Source of the DNA: a virus
Strand: one strand, 5' to 3'
Virus record (IMG/VR): IMGVR_UViG_3300043540_000321
Location: 124,001 to 188,000 of that record
DNA: 64,000 nt
The translations under genes and the position numbers were made by a program. Below, piece after piece: positions 55,752 to 63,502 of this stretch. Numbering within the stretch: the first letter of the stretch is position 1; every line of letters starts with the position of its first letter. Below the pieces are notes generated by a model, which had not been told where the DNA came from, searched no databases, and saw nothing but the letters and a program-made list of their open reading frames with translations.

Positions 55752-56690
55752 ATGGATAGTCCTTATTTTTTGGTGTTCGGACCTTTCGGCTCCCAGTCGG
55801 AATTTCATTTACGACCTGCCAAGTCCAGTTGGACGGTAGGGCGAGGAAAGAAGTGTGACCTTCAGTTGAGGGAGAGTGATAAAGTATCGCGTTCCCATTT
55901 AATAATCAATCGAGTGTACCCCGGAGAAGATATCTTTCGTGTGACTGACCTGGGTTCAACTAATGGAACTCTCTGTGCGATTAATGTGAACGGCGTTACT
56001 AAAACCCGACCTCTCACCGCAGCCAAAATGCTACGCGCAGGCGACCGCCTTCACATCGGGGAGTATACACTTCAGTTCGTACACAGTCTAGACCGCGAAG
56101 ACGAGGAGGGGACCGTCTGTGGTGATGATCCAGGGACTGAAATTCATCATCTCGATCGCATCGTGACGACCTTGATGGTGGACATCAGAGGCTACTCGCA
56201 GCTCTGCATCACCGTTGCTCCCGATATTATGGACAAGTTGATGGACGAATGGATCTCTACTTTGGGAGAGATCGTTCAGGCGAACGGCTCTACCATCGAT
56301 AAGTTCATTGGGGACGCGGTTATGTCCGGATGGGTTCACCCTCCCAATAAACCCGCGACCCTCGACTCAGCCCTTAATGCTCTTCGCCAGATTGTTAAGG
56401 CTACTCAAGCCATCGGTCAGAAGTACGAGGTCAATCTCCGGATAGGTGCGGGCATCTCGACCGGACGAGCCAAAGTTGGGTTCTATGGAGAGCAGGATTA
56501 TACAGCGATGGGTGACGCTATCAACCTGGCTGAGCGCTTGGAGAAGGCGACAAAAGAACTGGGTAGCAACGTCTGCATCTGCGAAGCGTCTTACGAGGTC
56601 TCAGACCTTCTCAAACTTCGCAGAGCAACTATCGTGGTCAAAGGTATTGGGCAGGTGACATGCTGGCACGGAATGTTCGACGACATCTAA
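55752..56690 (+). CDS. FHA domain fused to class III nucleotidyl cyclase (312 aa)
   Basis: AAGGAGGGAC lies before the ATG. An FHA domain fills residues 1-110 (WTVGRGKKCDLQL, VSRSHLIINR, VTDLGSTNGTLC), which binds phospho-threonine. The catalytic domain follows: LMVDIRGYS with D144, KFIGDAVMSGW with D188 (44 apart, as in class III cyclases), GAGISTGRAKVGFYG and YTAMGDAINLAERLEKA. Both metal Asp are present, so activity is likely. Product (cAMP, cGMP or a pyrimidine cNMP) cannot be told by eye. FHA-cyclases are common in cyanobacterial genomes; on a mobile element the role is open. Confidence 0.88.
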   Translation: MDSPYFLVFGPFGSQSEFHLRPAKSSWTVGRGKKCDLQLRESDKVSRSHLIINRVYPGEDIFRVTDLGSTNGTLCAINVNGVTKTRPLTAAKMLRAGDRLHIGEYTLQFVHSLDREDEEGTVCGDDPGTEIHHLDRIVTTLMVDIRGYSQLCITVAPDIMDKLMDEWISTLGEIVQANGSTIDKFIGDAVMSGWVHPPNKPATLDSALNALRQIVKATQAIGQKYEVNLRIGAGISTGRAKVGFYGEQDYTAMGDAINLAERLEKATKELGSNVCICEASYEVSDLLKLRRATIVVKGIGQVTCWHGMFDDI

Positions 56691-56699
56691 CTGACAACA

Positions 56700-56726
56700 C
56701 CCCGTGACTTCTAGCCACGGGGTTCT
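56700..56726 (-). repeat. Right-end hairpin of a TnpB relic
   Basis: CCCCGTG / CACGGGG stem just after the minus-strand TnpB relic's stop, with GAACCCCGTGG flank as in other right ends here. On the + strand it could also end the cyclase transcript (TTCTTTAGG). Confidence 0.55.
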
Positions 56727-57056
56727 TTAGGTTATCGGTTTCTCCCCCAGGCTCTCGCACGAAGCTACAGCATCCTGGGTCTTAAAATCTTCCCCTAAAG
56801 CTTTCGAGACGACCCTCTCCGACGCAGCGTTGTCACTACGTTGACAAACCATCGGTTTGCCGATTGAAGATTGGTTATAGCGCGTGGTCGCCTGTTGCCA
56901 AGCCGTCATCAGGATGGTGTCCCAACCTTGACCCCAGACTTGACTGGCTAGAGTCGCATTGAAACAGGCGGTTTCAAGATCCACAAATTGACCCAAGAAT
57001 CCGCTAAACAGATCCCGTTGGGAAATAATGCCGCACTCACAGCGATGCACTCGCAT
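56727..57056 (-). pseudogene. TnpB C-terminal remnant
   Basis: HRCECGIISQRDLFSGFLGQFV matches the last zinc-finger half and third RuvC Asp of cyanobacterial TnpB proteins. The rest (WDTILMTAWQQATTRYNQSS..) is the usual tail. The N-terminal three quarters are missing. Confidence 0.75.
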
Positions 57057-57063
57057 ACTGACT

Positions 57064-57390
57064 GAGAATAAGTTTGTCGAAGTTGGCGGTAAAGTCGAGC
57101 TAGTCTATCCTAGAGGGACTTCTTCGTGGGCATATGACGGGTCTGGACGGTTGAAACGGAGCAAGAAAAACTACGCTCAGGCAACCTTTCAAACTGGCAA
57201 GCAATTCAACGCTGACCTCAACGGCTCCTACAATATCGGTGCCCGATACTGGGCATACAAACTTAAGCTGGCGTACAGAAATGGTCGTCAGTTGTCTTCC
57301 AGCAAAAGCTCTGGAGACAAACAGAGAATGCCTGTTACCCTGTCTCAACTTTGGGATAGGGAAGCCGCTTATGTACGCTCTGCGTCATGA
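57064..57390 (+). pseudogene. Second TnpB C-terminal remnant
   Basis: KFVEVGGKVELVYPRGTSSW.. YDGSGRLKRSKKNY, then NADLNGSYNIGARYWAYKL, is the C-terminal RuvC end of an IS891/IS1341-type TnpB. It abuts the minus-strand relic head to head, so two elements or a rearrangement met here. Confidence 0.75.
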
Positions 57391-57459
57391 GTCGGTGCAT
57401 TCACCAGTGAGGTGTGGGAGTTCGCAGTATCCGTAACAGAAGAATTGTAGGAGAAAATC

Positions 57460-57711
57460 ATGACCAGAAAAATTGATAGACGCGCCGTTGAACTTCTTTG
57501 CGTCGACCCTTTGATCACAAAAGTTAATGGTGAGCTTTATGTGGGGTTAAGAGAAAGTTTCTTGACCGACTATAGAGAGGTACCTCCAACCTCTTACGAG
57601 GTGGAGTTCTTGCCAGGAGAACTCCCTCCAAACAGGAACCGGCTAAACACTCTGGTTCCTTGGCAGTATCGAGACCTCAATATCCTCTGGCCCTCAGTAC
57701 CCATTCAGTAG
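57460..57711 (+). CDS. Small unknown protein (83 aa)
   Basis: AGGAG lies 7 nt before the ATG. It has a basic start (MTRKIDRRAVELLCVDPLIT) and a beta-rich middle (YEVEFLPGELPP). No family recognised. Confidence 0.6.
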   Translation: MTRKIDRRAVELLCVDPLITKVNGELYVGLRESFLTDYREVPPTSYEVEFLPGELPPNRNRLNTLVPWQYRDLNILWPSVPIQ

Positions 57712-57722
57712 CGTCGACATAT

Positions 57723-58052
57723 ATGAAGTCTAGAGTCTACCGTCTCTTATTAGAAGCCCTTAGACGTTACTGCCAGTTCCACTCGGGTGAGCCTCTCACC
57801 CAGGCGTGGACAGGATTAGGCACCCTCACTGAGTATAAATCAGTTCTGGATGAGGGATATATGCAGCCCGCCCTCCTGATGGGCCAGTACAACGCTGGCC
57901 CGCACAGACCGAGGGAGAACAGTTGGTTCAGGTTAACCGAGAAGGGAGCCGAGATCGTCCAGAGTTGGATGGACCAGGGGTTCACCCACGAGGATATCCT
58001 CGACTTTTATTTCTCTCGTAGTAGCAACCTTCCGCCCATACCCAGACCATGA
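57723..58052 (+). CDS. Unknown protein (109 aa)
   Basis: The start is the ATG after CGACATAT. A helical basic start (RVYRLLLEALRRYCQFHSGE) is followed by FRLTEKGAEIVQSWMDQGF, which looks like a winged-helix wing. It may be a small DNA-binding protein. It is coupled to ardA by ATGA. Confidence 0.6.
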   Translation: MKSRVYRLLLEALRRYCQFHSGEPLTQAWTGLGTLTEYKSVLDEGYMQPALLMGQYNAGPHRPRENSWFRLTEKGAEIVQSWMDQGFTHEDILDFYFSRSSNLPPIPRP

Positions 58053-58582
58053 ACTATTCCACTAAAACCTATCCAAGGGCGTACTTCGCCGATTTAGATG
58101 CCTATAATGCCGGTCGCTTAAAAGGAGTCTGGATAGACTTCTATGATCACATCACTCCGGATGAGGTGATGGAGCAGGTAGAAGAGATGCTCGGCCCCGA
58201 TGGCGAAGAGTGGGCTATCCACGATAGCGAAGGGTTCGGCGACCTGGTGTCTGAATACATGGCGATCGACTTACTCTGTGACATTGCAGAGCTGATCAAC
58301 CAGCGGGGAGAGGATGCCGTCGTTGGATTTATAAACCACAGTGGGGTTGAATACCTCTCTGAGTTTGAGAATTGTTACGTTGGAGAGTACGAATCGGAAG
58401 AGGAGTTTGTTGAAGAACACTTCTCCGAGTTGTTAGACAAGGCTCTCGACATTGAGTTCCCCTGGGGGAGTCGACTCTTCTCTTACGTGGACTTGCAAGC
58501 GATCGCCAATGATTGTTTCTGCGGCGATTACTGGAGCTACGAGCCGCATTACGGCCAGTGCCATGTTTACATCAGTAGCTAA
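58049..58582 (+). CDS. ardA: ArdA-type antirestriction protein (177 aa)
   Basis: The ATG overlaps the previous stop. It follows the ArdA pattern throughout: PRAYFADLDAYNAGRLKGVW-IDFYD, then EEWAIHDSEGFGDLVSEYMA, FENCYVGEYESEEEFVEEHF and YVDLQAIANDCFCGDYWSYE. Strongly acidic. Known role: a DNA mimic that blocks type I restriction enzymes, often on plasmids and conjugative elements. Length 177 is normal. It would protect the element on entering a new host. Confidence 0.92.
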   Translation: MNYSTKTYPRAYFADLDAYNAGRLKGVWIDFYDHITPDEVMEQVEEMLGPDGEEWAIHDSEGFGDLVSEYMAIDLLCDIAELINQRGEDAVVGFINHSGVEYLSEFENCYVGEYESEEEFVEEHFSELLDKALDIEFPWGSRLFSYVDLQAIANDCFCGDYWSYEPHYGQCHVYISS

Positions 58583-58826
58583 GGCTCAGATTCTGGTGCG
58601 AGAGCATCGAAAGAGGTTGGATGCTCTACTTATAGAATTCATGCGGCTCCAGGGCTGGCCTATCACACCGGAGTATATCCAAGCCCATTTGAGTATCGGT
58701 TATCCCGCCTCTGATATCATCCACGTCTGGCATGATGGAGAGGTAGTCCTCGAATTAAAGACGCGGTGGGAATACTCGCAAACATCTATCAAGTTCACCA
58801 TTCAAGTAAACGACGATGAAATTTGA
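58563..58826 (+). CDS. Small unknown protein (87 aa)
   Basis: The ATG lies inside the end of ardA. A basic helix (AQILVREHRKRLDALLIEFM) is followed by a beta end (VVLELKTRWEYSQTSIKFTI). It overlaps the next gene. Function unknown. Confidence 0.6.
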   Translation: MFTSVAKAQILVREHRKRLDALLIEFMRLQGWPITPEYIQAHLSIGYPASDIIHVWHDGEVVLELKTRWEYSQTSIKFTIQVNDDEI

Positions 58827-59256
58827 TTTAGACAACACTTACTGGGACAACAACGGCCGGTTTACAAACCAATCTAGAGTCCTCAAATCGATGATTTCTA
58901 TTTTTGGAGGCTGCGATAAAAGGCTCCTGGAGTTCTTCCGAATCGTTTCAAATACCTATTACGACATCTATAACAACGGAGCCTGCAACCCCGAAAGGTT
59001 CCAGCCTCTCGAAGCCGCACTTCGCCTTTATGCTAATGACCTTCGAGCCCTGGACTCTAGTTACCCCGCGCAATTCAATGAACTGATTGAGTGGATAAGC
59101 AGAGCAGCGAACAATAACGACTTCGACTACATTCTGCAGTACTTAGACGGTCTAACTGAGGATGAGTTCAAAGTACTGCAGCAGATGGAGCGCCTTGTCG
59201 ATCTGGCAACCGCACTTGCCTGGAAAGAACACACAGGGGAAGACCTGACCGCTTAG
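58816..59256 (+). CDS. Helical unknown protein (146 aa)
   Basis: It overlaps the previous gene by 11 nt. It is an all-helical acidic protein (SRVLKSMISIFGGCDKRLLE.., LRLYANDLRALDSSYPAQFN). A terminator follows. No family recognised. Confidence 0.6.
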   Translation: MKFDLDNTYWDNNGRFTNQSRVLKSMISIFGGCDKRLLEFFRIVSNTYYDIYNNGACNPERFQPLEAALRLYANDLRALDSSYPAQFNELIEWISRAANNNDFDYILQYLDGLTEDEFKVLQQMERLVDLATALAWKEHTGEDLTA

Positions 59257-59274
59257 TAGCTACTGGTTTCCATT

Positions 59275-59317
59275 ACATAGGAGATGACCTTTCCAGGCAT
59301 CTCCTATGTCTTTTTTT
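59275..59317 (+). terminator. Terminator overlapping a start codon
   Basis: Perfect 11-bp stem CATAGGAGATG / CATCTCCTATG plus TCTTTTTTT. The TTG start of the next gene is at the end of the U-run, and the left arm holds an AGGAG. Confidence 0.75.
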
Positions 59318-59897
59318 GAAGAAAATTCTGATTCTATTTCTGCTCGGCGTTTTAGTATTTCTTCCAGTCCAGTCTGCTCAGGCTGGAAAAACCCCGCTGT
59401 GGTACGTGACGGATTCAAGTGATGAGTACTCGTCCTTGCCTCAAGGGTATTTAACCTGTTACAGACAACCGCCTTTCTTCACCTCTTCTAAAGTCACTCT
59501 GCACTTAGACCGATATGTTAACGGCGGGCACACGGAGCTTCAAAAAGTTTACGCCGGCGTTTACGTGGCTCCATATGGTGGAATAACGTACTTCGACAAA
59601 CATCCTCCACAGTTCGGGGGATATCAGAGCAGTCGAAATATAGGCAGTGGGATACTCGTGGCATTTCAAGTTCGGATGCCTGTAGACACCAAGCAAAGAA
59701 ATGTTCTCACGACAGACAAGGGTTACAACCCTATCAAGGGAAGACTGTACCCGGGACAGATCTCGTTAGATGTTCCCGCTGTAAACTGCGAGGGGATATT
59801 ATACGATAGGGTGCCAGTTACCGTCAAAAATCCCGTTCAGAAGATGGAAGCGCCTGTTGAAGCGCCCGAGCCACCTATTTCTGTTCCTGTACCTTAA
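59316..59897 (+). CDS. Exported unknown protein, TTG start (193 aa)
   Basis: TTG AAG AAA begins a clear signal peptide (KKILILFLLGVLVFLPVQSA-QA). The mature part is beta-rich (LWYVTDSSDEYSSLPQGYLT..) with a Pro-rich end. No ribosome site fits, so translation may rely on the hairpin opening, or the start may be a frame slip from an ATG at 59306. Function unknown. Confidence 0.6.
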   Translation: MKKILILFLLGVLVFLPVQSAQAGKTPLWYVTDSSDEYSSLPQGYLTCYRQPPFFTSSKVTLHLDRYVNGGHTELQKVYAGVYVAPYGGITYFDKHPPQFGGYQSSRNIGSGILVAFQVRMPVDTKQRNVLTTDKGYNPIKGRLYPGQISLDVPAVNCEGILYDRVPVTVKNPVQKMEAPVEAPEPPISVPVP

Positions 59898-59905
59898 GAC
59901 TAACC

Positions 59906-60442
59906 ATGCTAACACTCAGCCCTTCCGAGCCAGTGCCGCCTTACCTCGAGCTAAAACTGGTTCGGAAGTTTTTTGAAGATGGAAAGACCGCAATAGTAGA
60001 GGATGTGGTGCCGAGAAAACTCTCAACGGCTGAGAGGTTCCTATATGAACATCGCCAGCGAGTCGAGGGACCAGTTTACTATCCGACCAACACACACGGG
60101 GAGTTTCTTATCAGTCGGAAAAAGACCCTCTTTCTATGCGAAGTACCTCCGACCGACTACGACTTTGTTATAGAGTTCCTTATTACAGCCGACCTGGCTG
60201 TGATGGACGCGGACTCTTTCAAAGTCCTCCGCTGTTTATTAAATGTGTCGTCTGCTCAAGAAGCATTTGACCGACTAGAAGAGTTCCCAGGCTACAAGGG
60301 AGTTTACTACAAGGCAAGGAGTGGAAAGACTTTGGTCGCGTTGAGTCCCAAAGTCGACTTAGATTTTACGCCTTCTTATCGAGAGTACCTTAATGGAAGT
60401 GCTCAGTTCCTGCCCGAAACGGCCTTCGCGAACTATCATTAG
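59906..60442 (+). CDS. Unknown protein (178 aa)
   Basis: The ATG comes 8 nt after the previous stop with a weak ribosome site. It is an alpha/beta protein (YLELKLVRKFFEDGKTAIVE.., YDFVIEFLITADLAVMDADS). It converges with the Dps-like gene, overlapping by 4 nt. No family recognised. Confidence 0.6.
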   Translation: MLTLSPSEPVPPYLELKLVRKFFEDGKTAIVEDVVPRKLSTAERFLYEHRQRVEGPVYYPTNTHGEFLISRKKTLFLCEVPPTDYDFVIEFLITADLAVMDADSFKVLRCLLNVSSAQEAFDRLEEFPGYKGVYYKARSGKTLVALSPKVDLDFTPSYREYLNGSAQFLPETAFANYH

Positions 60443-60951
60443 CTCGCTTTAGATGCAAACGAGGTGCTGAGTTGAGAGTGCAGAAGATATAACCACGACT
60501 CAACCAGCACCATCAGGTCTCCAATCAAGGTGTTCGTCCCTAAGAGTTCAGGCTCTCTCGATAGCCGAGCCACTTCAATTAAATTATCATGGAGGGCGAC
60601 TGCGTCTACCATCACCAGCCTCATGTAGGAGATCCCTTTACTCGGTTTTGGAATCGTCGCTCCCTGGGCAAACGCTTCGGCATCGTCTGGTAGTTTGATA
60701 CCGTAGCATCCCCGGATGTGCTCTCCCAACCCATCAATCTCTTCACCCGCCTCGTTATAAATTCGCTCCAGTAAGAGATGGGCGGTAAAGAATTCCTGCC
60801 CAGGCTCGCTCGTAATGTTGCGGTGCGCGGACTGGGTGATCGCATAGAACTGCTGCCAGTTGCAGTAGAGATTTATTAAAAACTTCTCCAGCTCCGGGCG
60901 AGGCTCGCTCAGAACAATTAGCTGGTCATCTTTAATTACAAATCGGTTCAT
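60439..60951 (-). CDS. Dps/ferritin-like protein (170 aa)
   Basis: Four-helix pattern of Dps: LYCNWQQFYAITQSAHRNIT.., EFFTAHLLLERIYNEAGEEI-DGLGEHIRG. The ferroxidase-site residues line up: His in AHRN, His in TAH, Asp in EEID and Glu in GEHIR. Dps proteins store iron, remove peroxide and coat DNA. The LGxxxP region is altered (GCYGIKLPDDAEAF), so it is divergent. It is transcribed against its neighbours, with TTTATTAAA 21 nt upstream of its start. Confidence 0.75.
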   Translation of the reverse strand: MNRFVIKDDQLIVLSEPRPELEKFLINLYCNWQQFYAITQSAHRNITSEPGQEFFTAHLLLERIYNEAGEEIDGLGEHIRGCYGIKLPDDAEAFAQGATIPKPSKGISYMRLVMVDAVALHDNLIEVARLSREPELLGTNTLIGDLMVLVESWLYLLHSQLSTSFASKAS

Positions 60952-60971
60952 GAAATTTACCGAGCGTTTCT

Positions 60972-60980
60972 TTTATTAAA
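60972..60980. promoter_or_regulatory. TTTATTAAA between divergent genes
   Basis: It lies in the 74-nt gap between the Dps-like gene (minus) and the 61026 gene (plus), the only divergent gene pair outside the mobile elements with so short a gap. Confidence 0.35.
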
Positions 60981-61025
60981 TTTCGCTGAACTATCCAAAT
61001 TGCACTCAATCTAGGAGGTTGCACT

Positions 61026-61262
61026 ATGGTCATTAACTATGAGTTAGCACGACAATTAATTAGCAAGCACCTCCGCCCTCTGAAAGAAAACCAGACGGCG
61101 TGGTGGGCATACCTGCGATCGCCGGAGTTCCGGGTTGGATTGCAGGATTCATTCTTCCTGATCTGGTCGGAGGAGCCGTCCGAACAAGACAACTCTTGGT
61201 ACGCGATAGGCTACCGACTCGGACAGGAAATTCAGGCACTTGAAGGTATCGATTGCGATTGA
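61026..61262 (+). CDS. Small unknown protein (78 aa)
   Basis: AGGAGG lies 7 nt before the ATG. It is a helical Trp-rich protein (WWAYLRSPEFRVGLQDSFFL; WYAIGYRLGQEIQAL). It overlaps the left part of the IS-interrupted gene. Confidence 0.65.
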   Translation: MVINYELARQLISKHLRPLKENQTAWWAYLRSPEFRVGLQDSFFLIWSEEPSEQDNSWYAIGYRLGQEIQALEGIDCD

Positions 61263-61316
61263 CATCCTCTACGACCAACCCTACGGGTATGGACGCAGAT
61301 TCCGGGAGTTGATTAC

Positions 61317-62720
61317 TCATGCTCCCCTCCGCTCAATCAAGGACTGAGGGTTCCCCGGCTCACCAGCTAACGCCAGTGATAACTCCAAGGGCGTACTTTT
61401 ACCCAGTTTTACGGGGACTCCGCATACTGCATCTAACGAAATACCAAGCTCCATCATGCCTCTAAGCCTGAGATTAGATGAGGCGTTTGTGTCTGCGTCA
61501 TCTAACTTGCCGCAGCTTTCACAGAGGAACTTTTCATCCTCCCGATTGGTGGGGCTAACAAAGTGACAGTCTGAGCATTCCTGAGACGATTGGTATGGGT
61601 TGGTACTCCAGACGAGATTGCCTGACTTTGCAGCCACAGCCATCGACTTCTGTTTAAGTTCGCCCCATGCCGCATCTAGGATCGCCTTGTTCAGACCAGC
61701 TTTCGCCGCCTGACCATTGCCAATAAAGTTGCCCTTTTCATCCTGTTTCGGTTTGCACCGCTTCACCATCCCTTTGATATTGAGATCCTCAAAAATCAAA
61801 CATTGCGCCTGACGATTGAGCTTGTTAGCAACCTTCCACTGGTAATCCGTGCGTCGTTGCTCTACCGTCTGGTCTAATCGCGCTAACCGTTGATAGGCTT
61901 TGCGTCGATTGTTTGACCCTTTCACCTTGCGACTGGCACGACGCTGCCGAATACGTTTACGTCGCTCTACTTGTTGAGCAAAGCGAGGATTAGCAATCAT
62001 CTCGCCCGTACTCAGTGCTGCCAGCTTGCGAACGCCCACATCGACTCCTAAGACGGTTTTCACTTCGCTCGGTTGCAGGGTTGGGATAGTGGGTACATCT
62101 TTGTTTTCCAGTCTCACTGACATATACCAGCCATCGACTTTACGCCTGACTGTGACCGTTCGCACGGTATACCCTTCAGGTATCGGGCGGGATCTGAAAA
62201 AACACGTCCACCCGATACCAGGTAAGTACGCTCGGTTGCCGTTGAGCTTGGCAACGCCAGGGGGATAGCTGAAGGAGCGAAAGTGGCTGCGACGCTTGAA
62301 AGCAGGATAACCACGCCCATGCTCAAAAAAGTTCTTGAAGGCTGTATCTAGCTGTCTGAGGGTTTGCTGCGTCGCCTGAGCATTGACCCGTTTATACCAG
62401 GGACGCGATTCCTTCATGTCCAGCAGTGAGGCACATTGCATCTCAAACGCACTACGCCGCTTGTGGTTGCCGTCTCTGTCTACCTTCCAGGGGTAAGCGT
62501 GACTGGCAGATTTGCTCACAGAGCAGGTTAAAGGACAGCACTCACCTTGATTATCGAGGCGACAAAAATCACCCATGACCGGGGCCTTAACCTGTTCGTA
62601 TGCCTCCATTCGCTCTCTGAGTGCGAAGTTGTACAGCCCACGCAGCATATCGAGCCAGTCACTCATTGTTTGTGACTGGCGGGGAGAAGGCTTGAGTTTA
62701 TAGCAATACGCGGTTAGCAT
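61317..62720 (-). CDS. tnpB: TnpB RNA-guided nuclease (467 aa)
   Basis: The start is MLTAYCYKLKPS at 62720; the frame stays open further up but that part has no homology. All parts are present: VLGVDVGVRKLAALSTG (Asp), IFEDLNIKGMVKR (Glu), zinc finger C-SD-C and C-ES-C, and DADTNASSNLRLRG (last Asp). It looks active. The right-end hairpin overlaps its 3' end, where the guide RNA would be made. It is of a different lineage from the zinc-finger-less TnpB at 37319. Confidence 0.92.
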   Translation of the reverse strand: MLTAYCYKLKPSPRQSQTMSDWLDMLRGLYNFALRERMEAYEQVKAPVMGDFCRLDNQGECCPLTCSVSKSASHAYPWKVDRDGNHKRRSAFEMQCASLLDMKESRPWYKRVNAQATQQTLRQLDTAFKNFFEHGRGYPAFKRRSHFRSFSYPPGVAKLNGNRAYLPGIGWTCFFRSRPIPEGYTVRTVTVRRKVDGWYMSVRLENKDVPTIPTLQPSEVKTVLGVDVGVRKLAALSTGEMIANPRFAQQVERRKRIRQRRASRKVKGSNNRRKAYQRLARLDQTVEQRRTDYQWKVANKLNRQAQCLIFEDLNIKGMVKRCKPKQDEKGNFIGNGQAAKAGLNKAILDAAWGELKQKSMAVAAKSGNLVWSTNPYQSSQECSDCHFVSPTNREDEKFLCESCGKLDDADTNASSNLRLRGMMELGISLDAVCGVPVKLGKSTPLELSLALAGEPGNPQSLIERRGA

Positions 62721-62748
62721 GGAACCATTATAGCCATTTAGCCCTACC

Positions 62749-63147
62749 ATGCGTAAGTATTCTGGTGGAACTGTTTCAGACTTAAGGATGCACTTAGTCC
62801 TAGTAACAAAATATCGTCGTAAAGTCATCACAAAAACCGTACTGGAACGCTTGCATGAACTCATTGCGGCTACTTGTGCAAAATGGGACTGCGAGTTGCA
62901 GCAGTTCAATGGCGAACGCAACCATGTGCATCTGCTGATTGAATACACACCCAAAATGGAAATCTCAAAGTTTGCCAACAACCTCAAAACCGTGAGCAGT
63001 CGGCTCATCCGCAAAGAGTTCCCGGCGGTCAAAGACGCATTCAGAAAGGATGTTTTCTGGAAGGTTGGGTACTACGTCGGCTCTTGTGGTGAGGCATCAT
63101 TAGAAGCTGTGAAGCGCTATATCGAACAGCAAGACCCTCCCGACTAA
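62749..63147 (+). CDS. tnpA: IS200/IS605 TnpA, HUH Y1 transposase
   Basis: 132 residues. The start LRMHLVLVTKYRRKV, HUH motif NHVHLLIEY, W-x-x-G-Y-Y-x-G-S-C-G and the catalytic Tyr in AVKRYIEQQ are all in place. Intact by eye and more typical of the family than the 36856 copy. Confidence 0.94.
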   Translation: MRKYSGGTVSDLRMHLVLVTKYRRKVITKTVLERLHELIAATCAKWDCELQQFNGERNHVHLLIEYTPKMEISKFANNLKTVSSRLIRKEFPAVKDAFRKDVFWKVGYYVGSCGEASLEAVKRYIEQQDPPD

Positions 63148-63429
63148 CGGCGTGAGAGTGTGGTGGTTTCCGTGCCTCCAACCACCCGCCTATCCCCCAT
63201 ACGACCAAACGGAGTACCGTTATGGTCGCAGCACTCCGGCGATTGCGAGTAGCACTATGACCGAGAAAACCATCCGGCTCCCACGCAAGGAGCCCTCAAA
63301 TTCGCTAGAGAAACGTTGGCAGTCTTCCCGATATACCGGGCGTACCACTGGGTATGAGGTTCGGAACGGGCAGACTGTCGGCGGCGGGCGGAAGAGGAAA
63401 GGGCGGAAGAGGAAATGATCCTCTCAACC

Positions 63430-63454
63430 GGGGTTATAATTGTGTTATAACCCC
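63430..63454. promoter_or_regulatory. Palindrome with TATAAT before the toxin-antitoxin genes
   Basis: Perfect 10-bp inverted repeat GGGGTTATAA with a 5-nt loop. It contains TATAAT, so a bound repressor would cover the promoter. Known: AbrB/MazE-type antitoxins repress their own operon. Confidence 0.6.
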
Positions 63455-63502
63455 GCCTACTTTTAAGTTATGTCTTCAGATGAAATTAAGGGAGATAAAT
63501 TT

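Larger units (their letters stand above)
61315..63190. mobile_element. IS605-type element, divergent tnpA and tnpB
   Basis: tnpB is on the minus strand and tnpA on the plus strand, 28 nt apart. Hairpins lie near the ends: CCCTC..TCA/TGA..GGG (61324-61352) on the tnpB side, and GGTGGTT/AACCACC (63161-63185) on the tnpA side. Both genes look intact. The end positions are estimates. Confidence 0.75.
61240..63418 (+). pseudogene. Gene probably interrupted by second IS605-type element
   Basis: The left part from a TTG at 61240 reads KVSIAIDILYDQPYGYGRRF.. LITH and enters the element. The right part (about 63190-63418) reads AYPPYDQTEYRYGRSTPAIA.., then a basic tail GGGRKRKGRKRK. Both contain Y-D-Q-x-x-Y-x-YGR, so they may be one protein with two similar segments. 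A 54-codon frame from the ATG at 63257 might still be made. Confidence 0.45.

Noticed and set aside
54785-56690. A complete CBASS or Pycsar defence system
   Set aside because: The cyclase has no recognised cNMP-binding effector beside it; the small membrane proteins lack a visible sensor domain.
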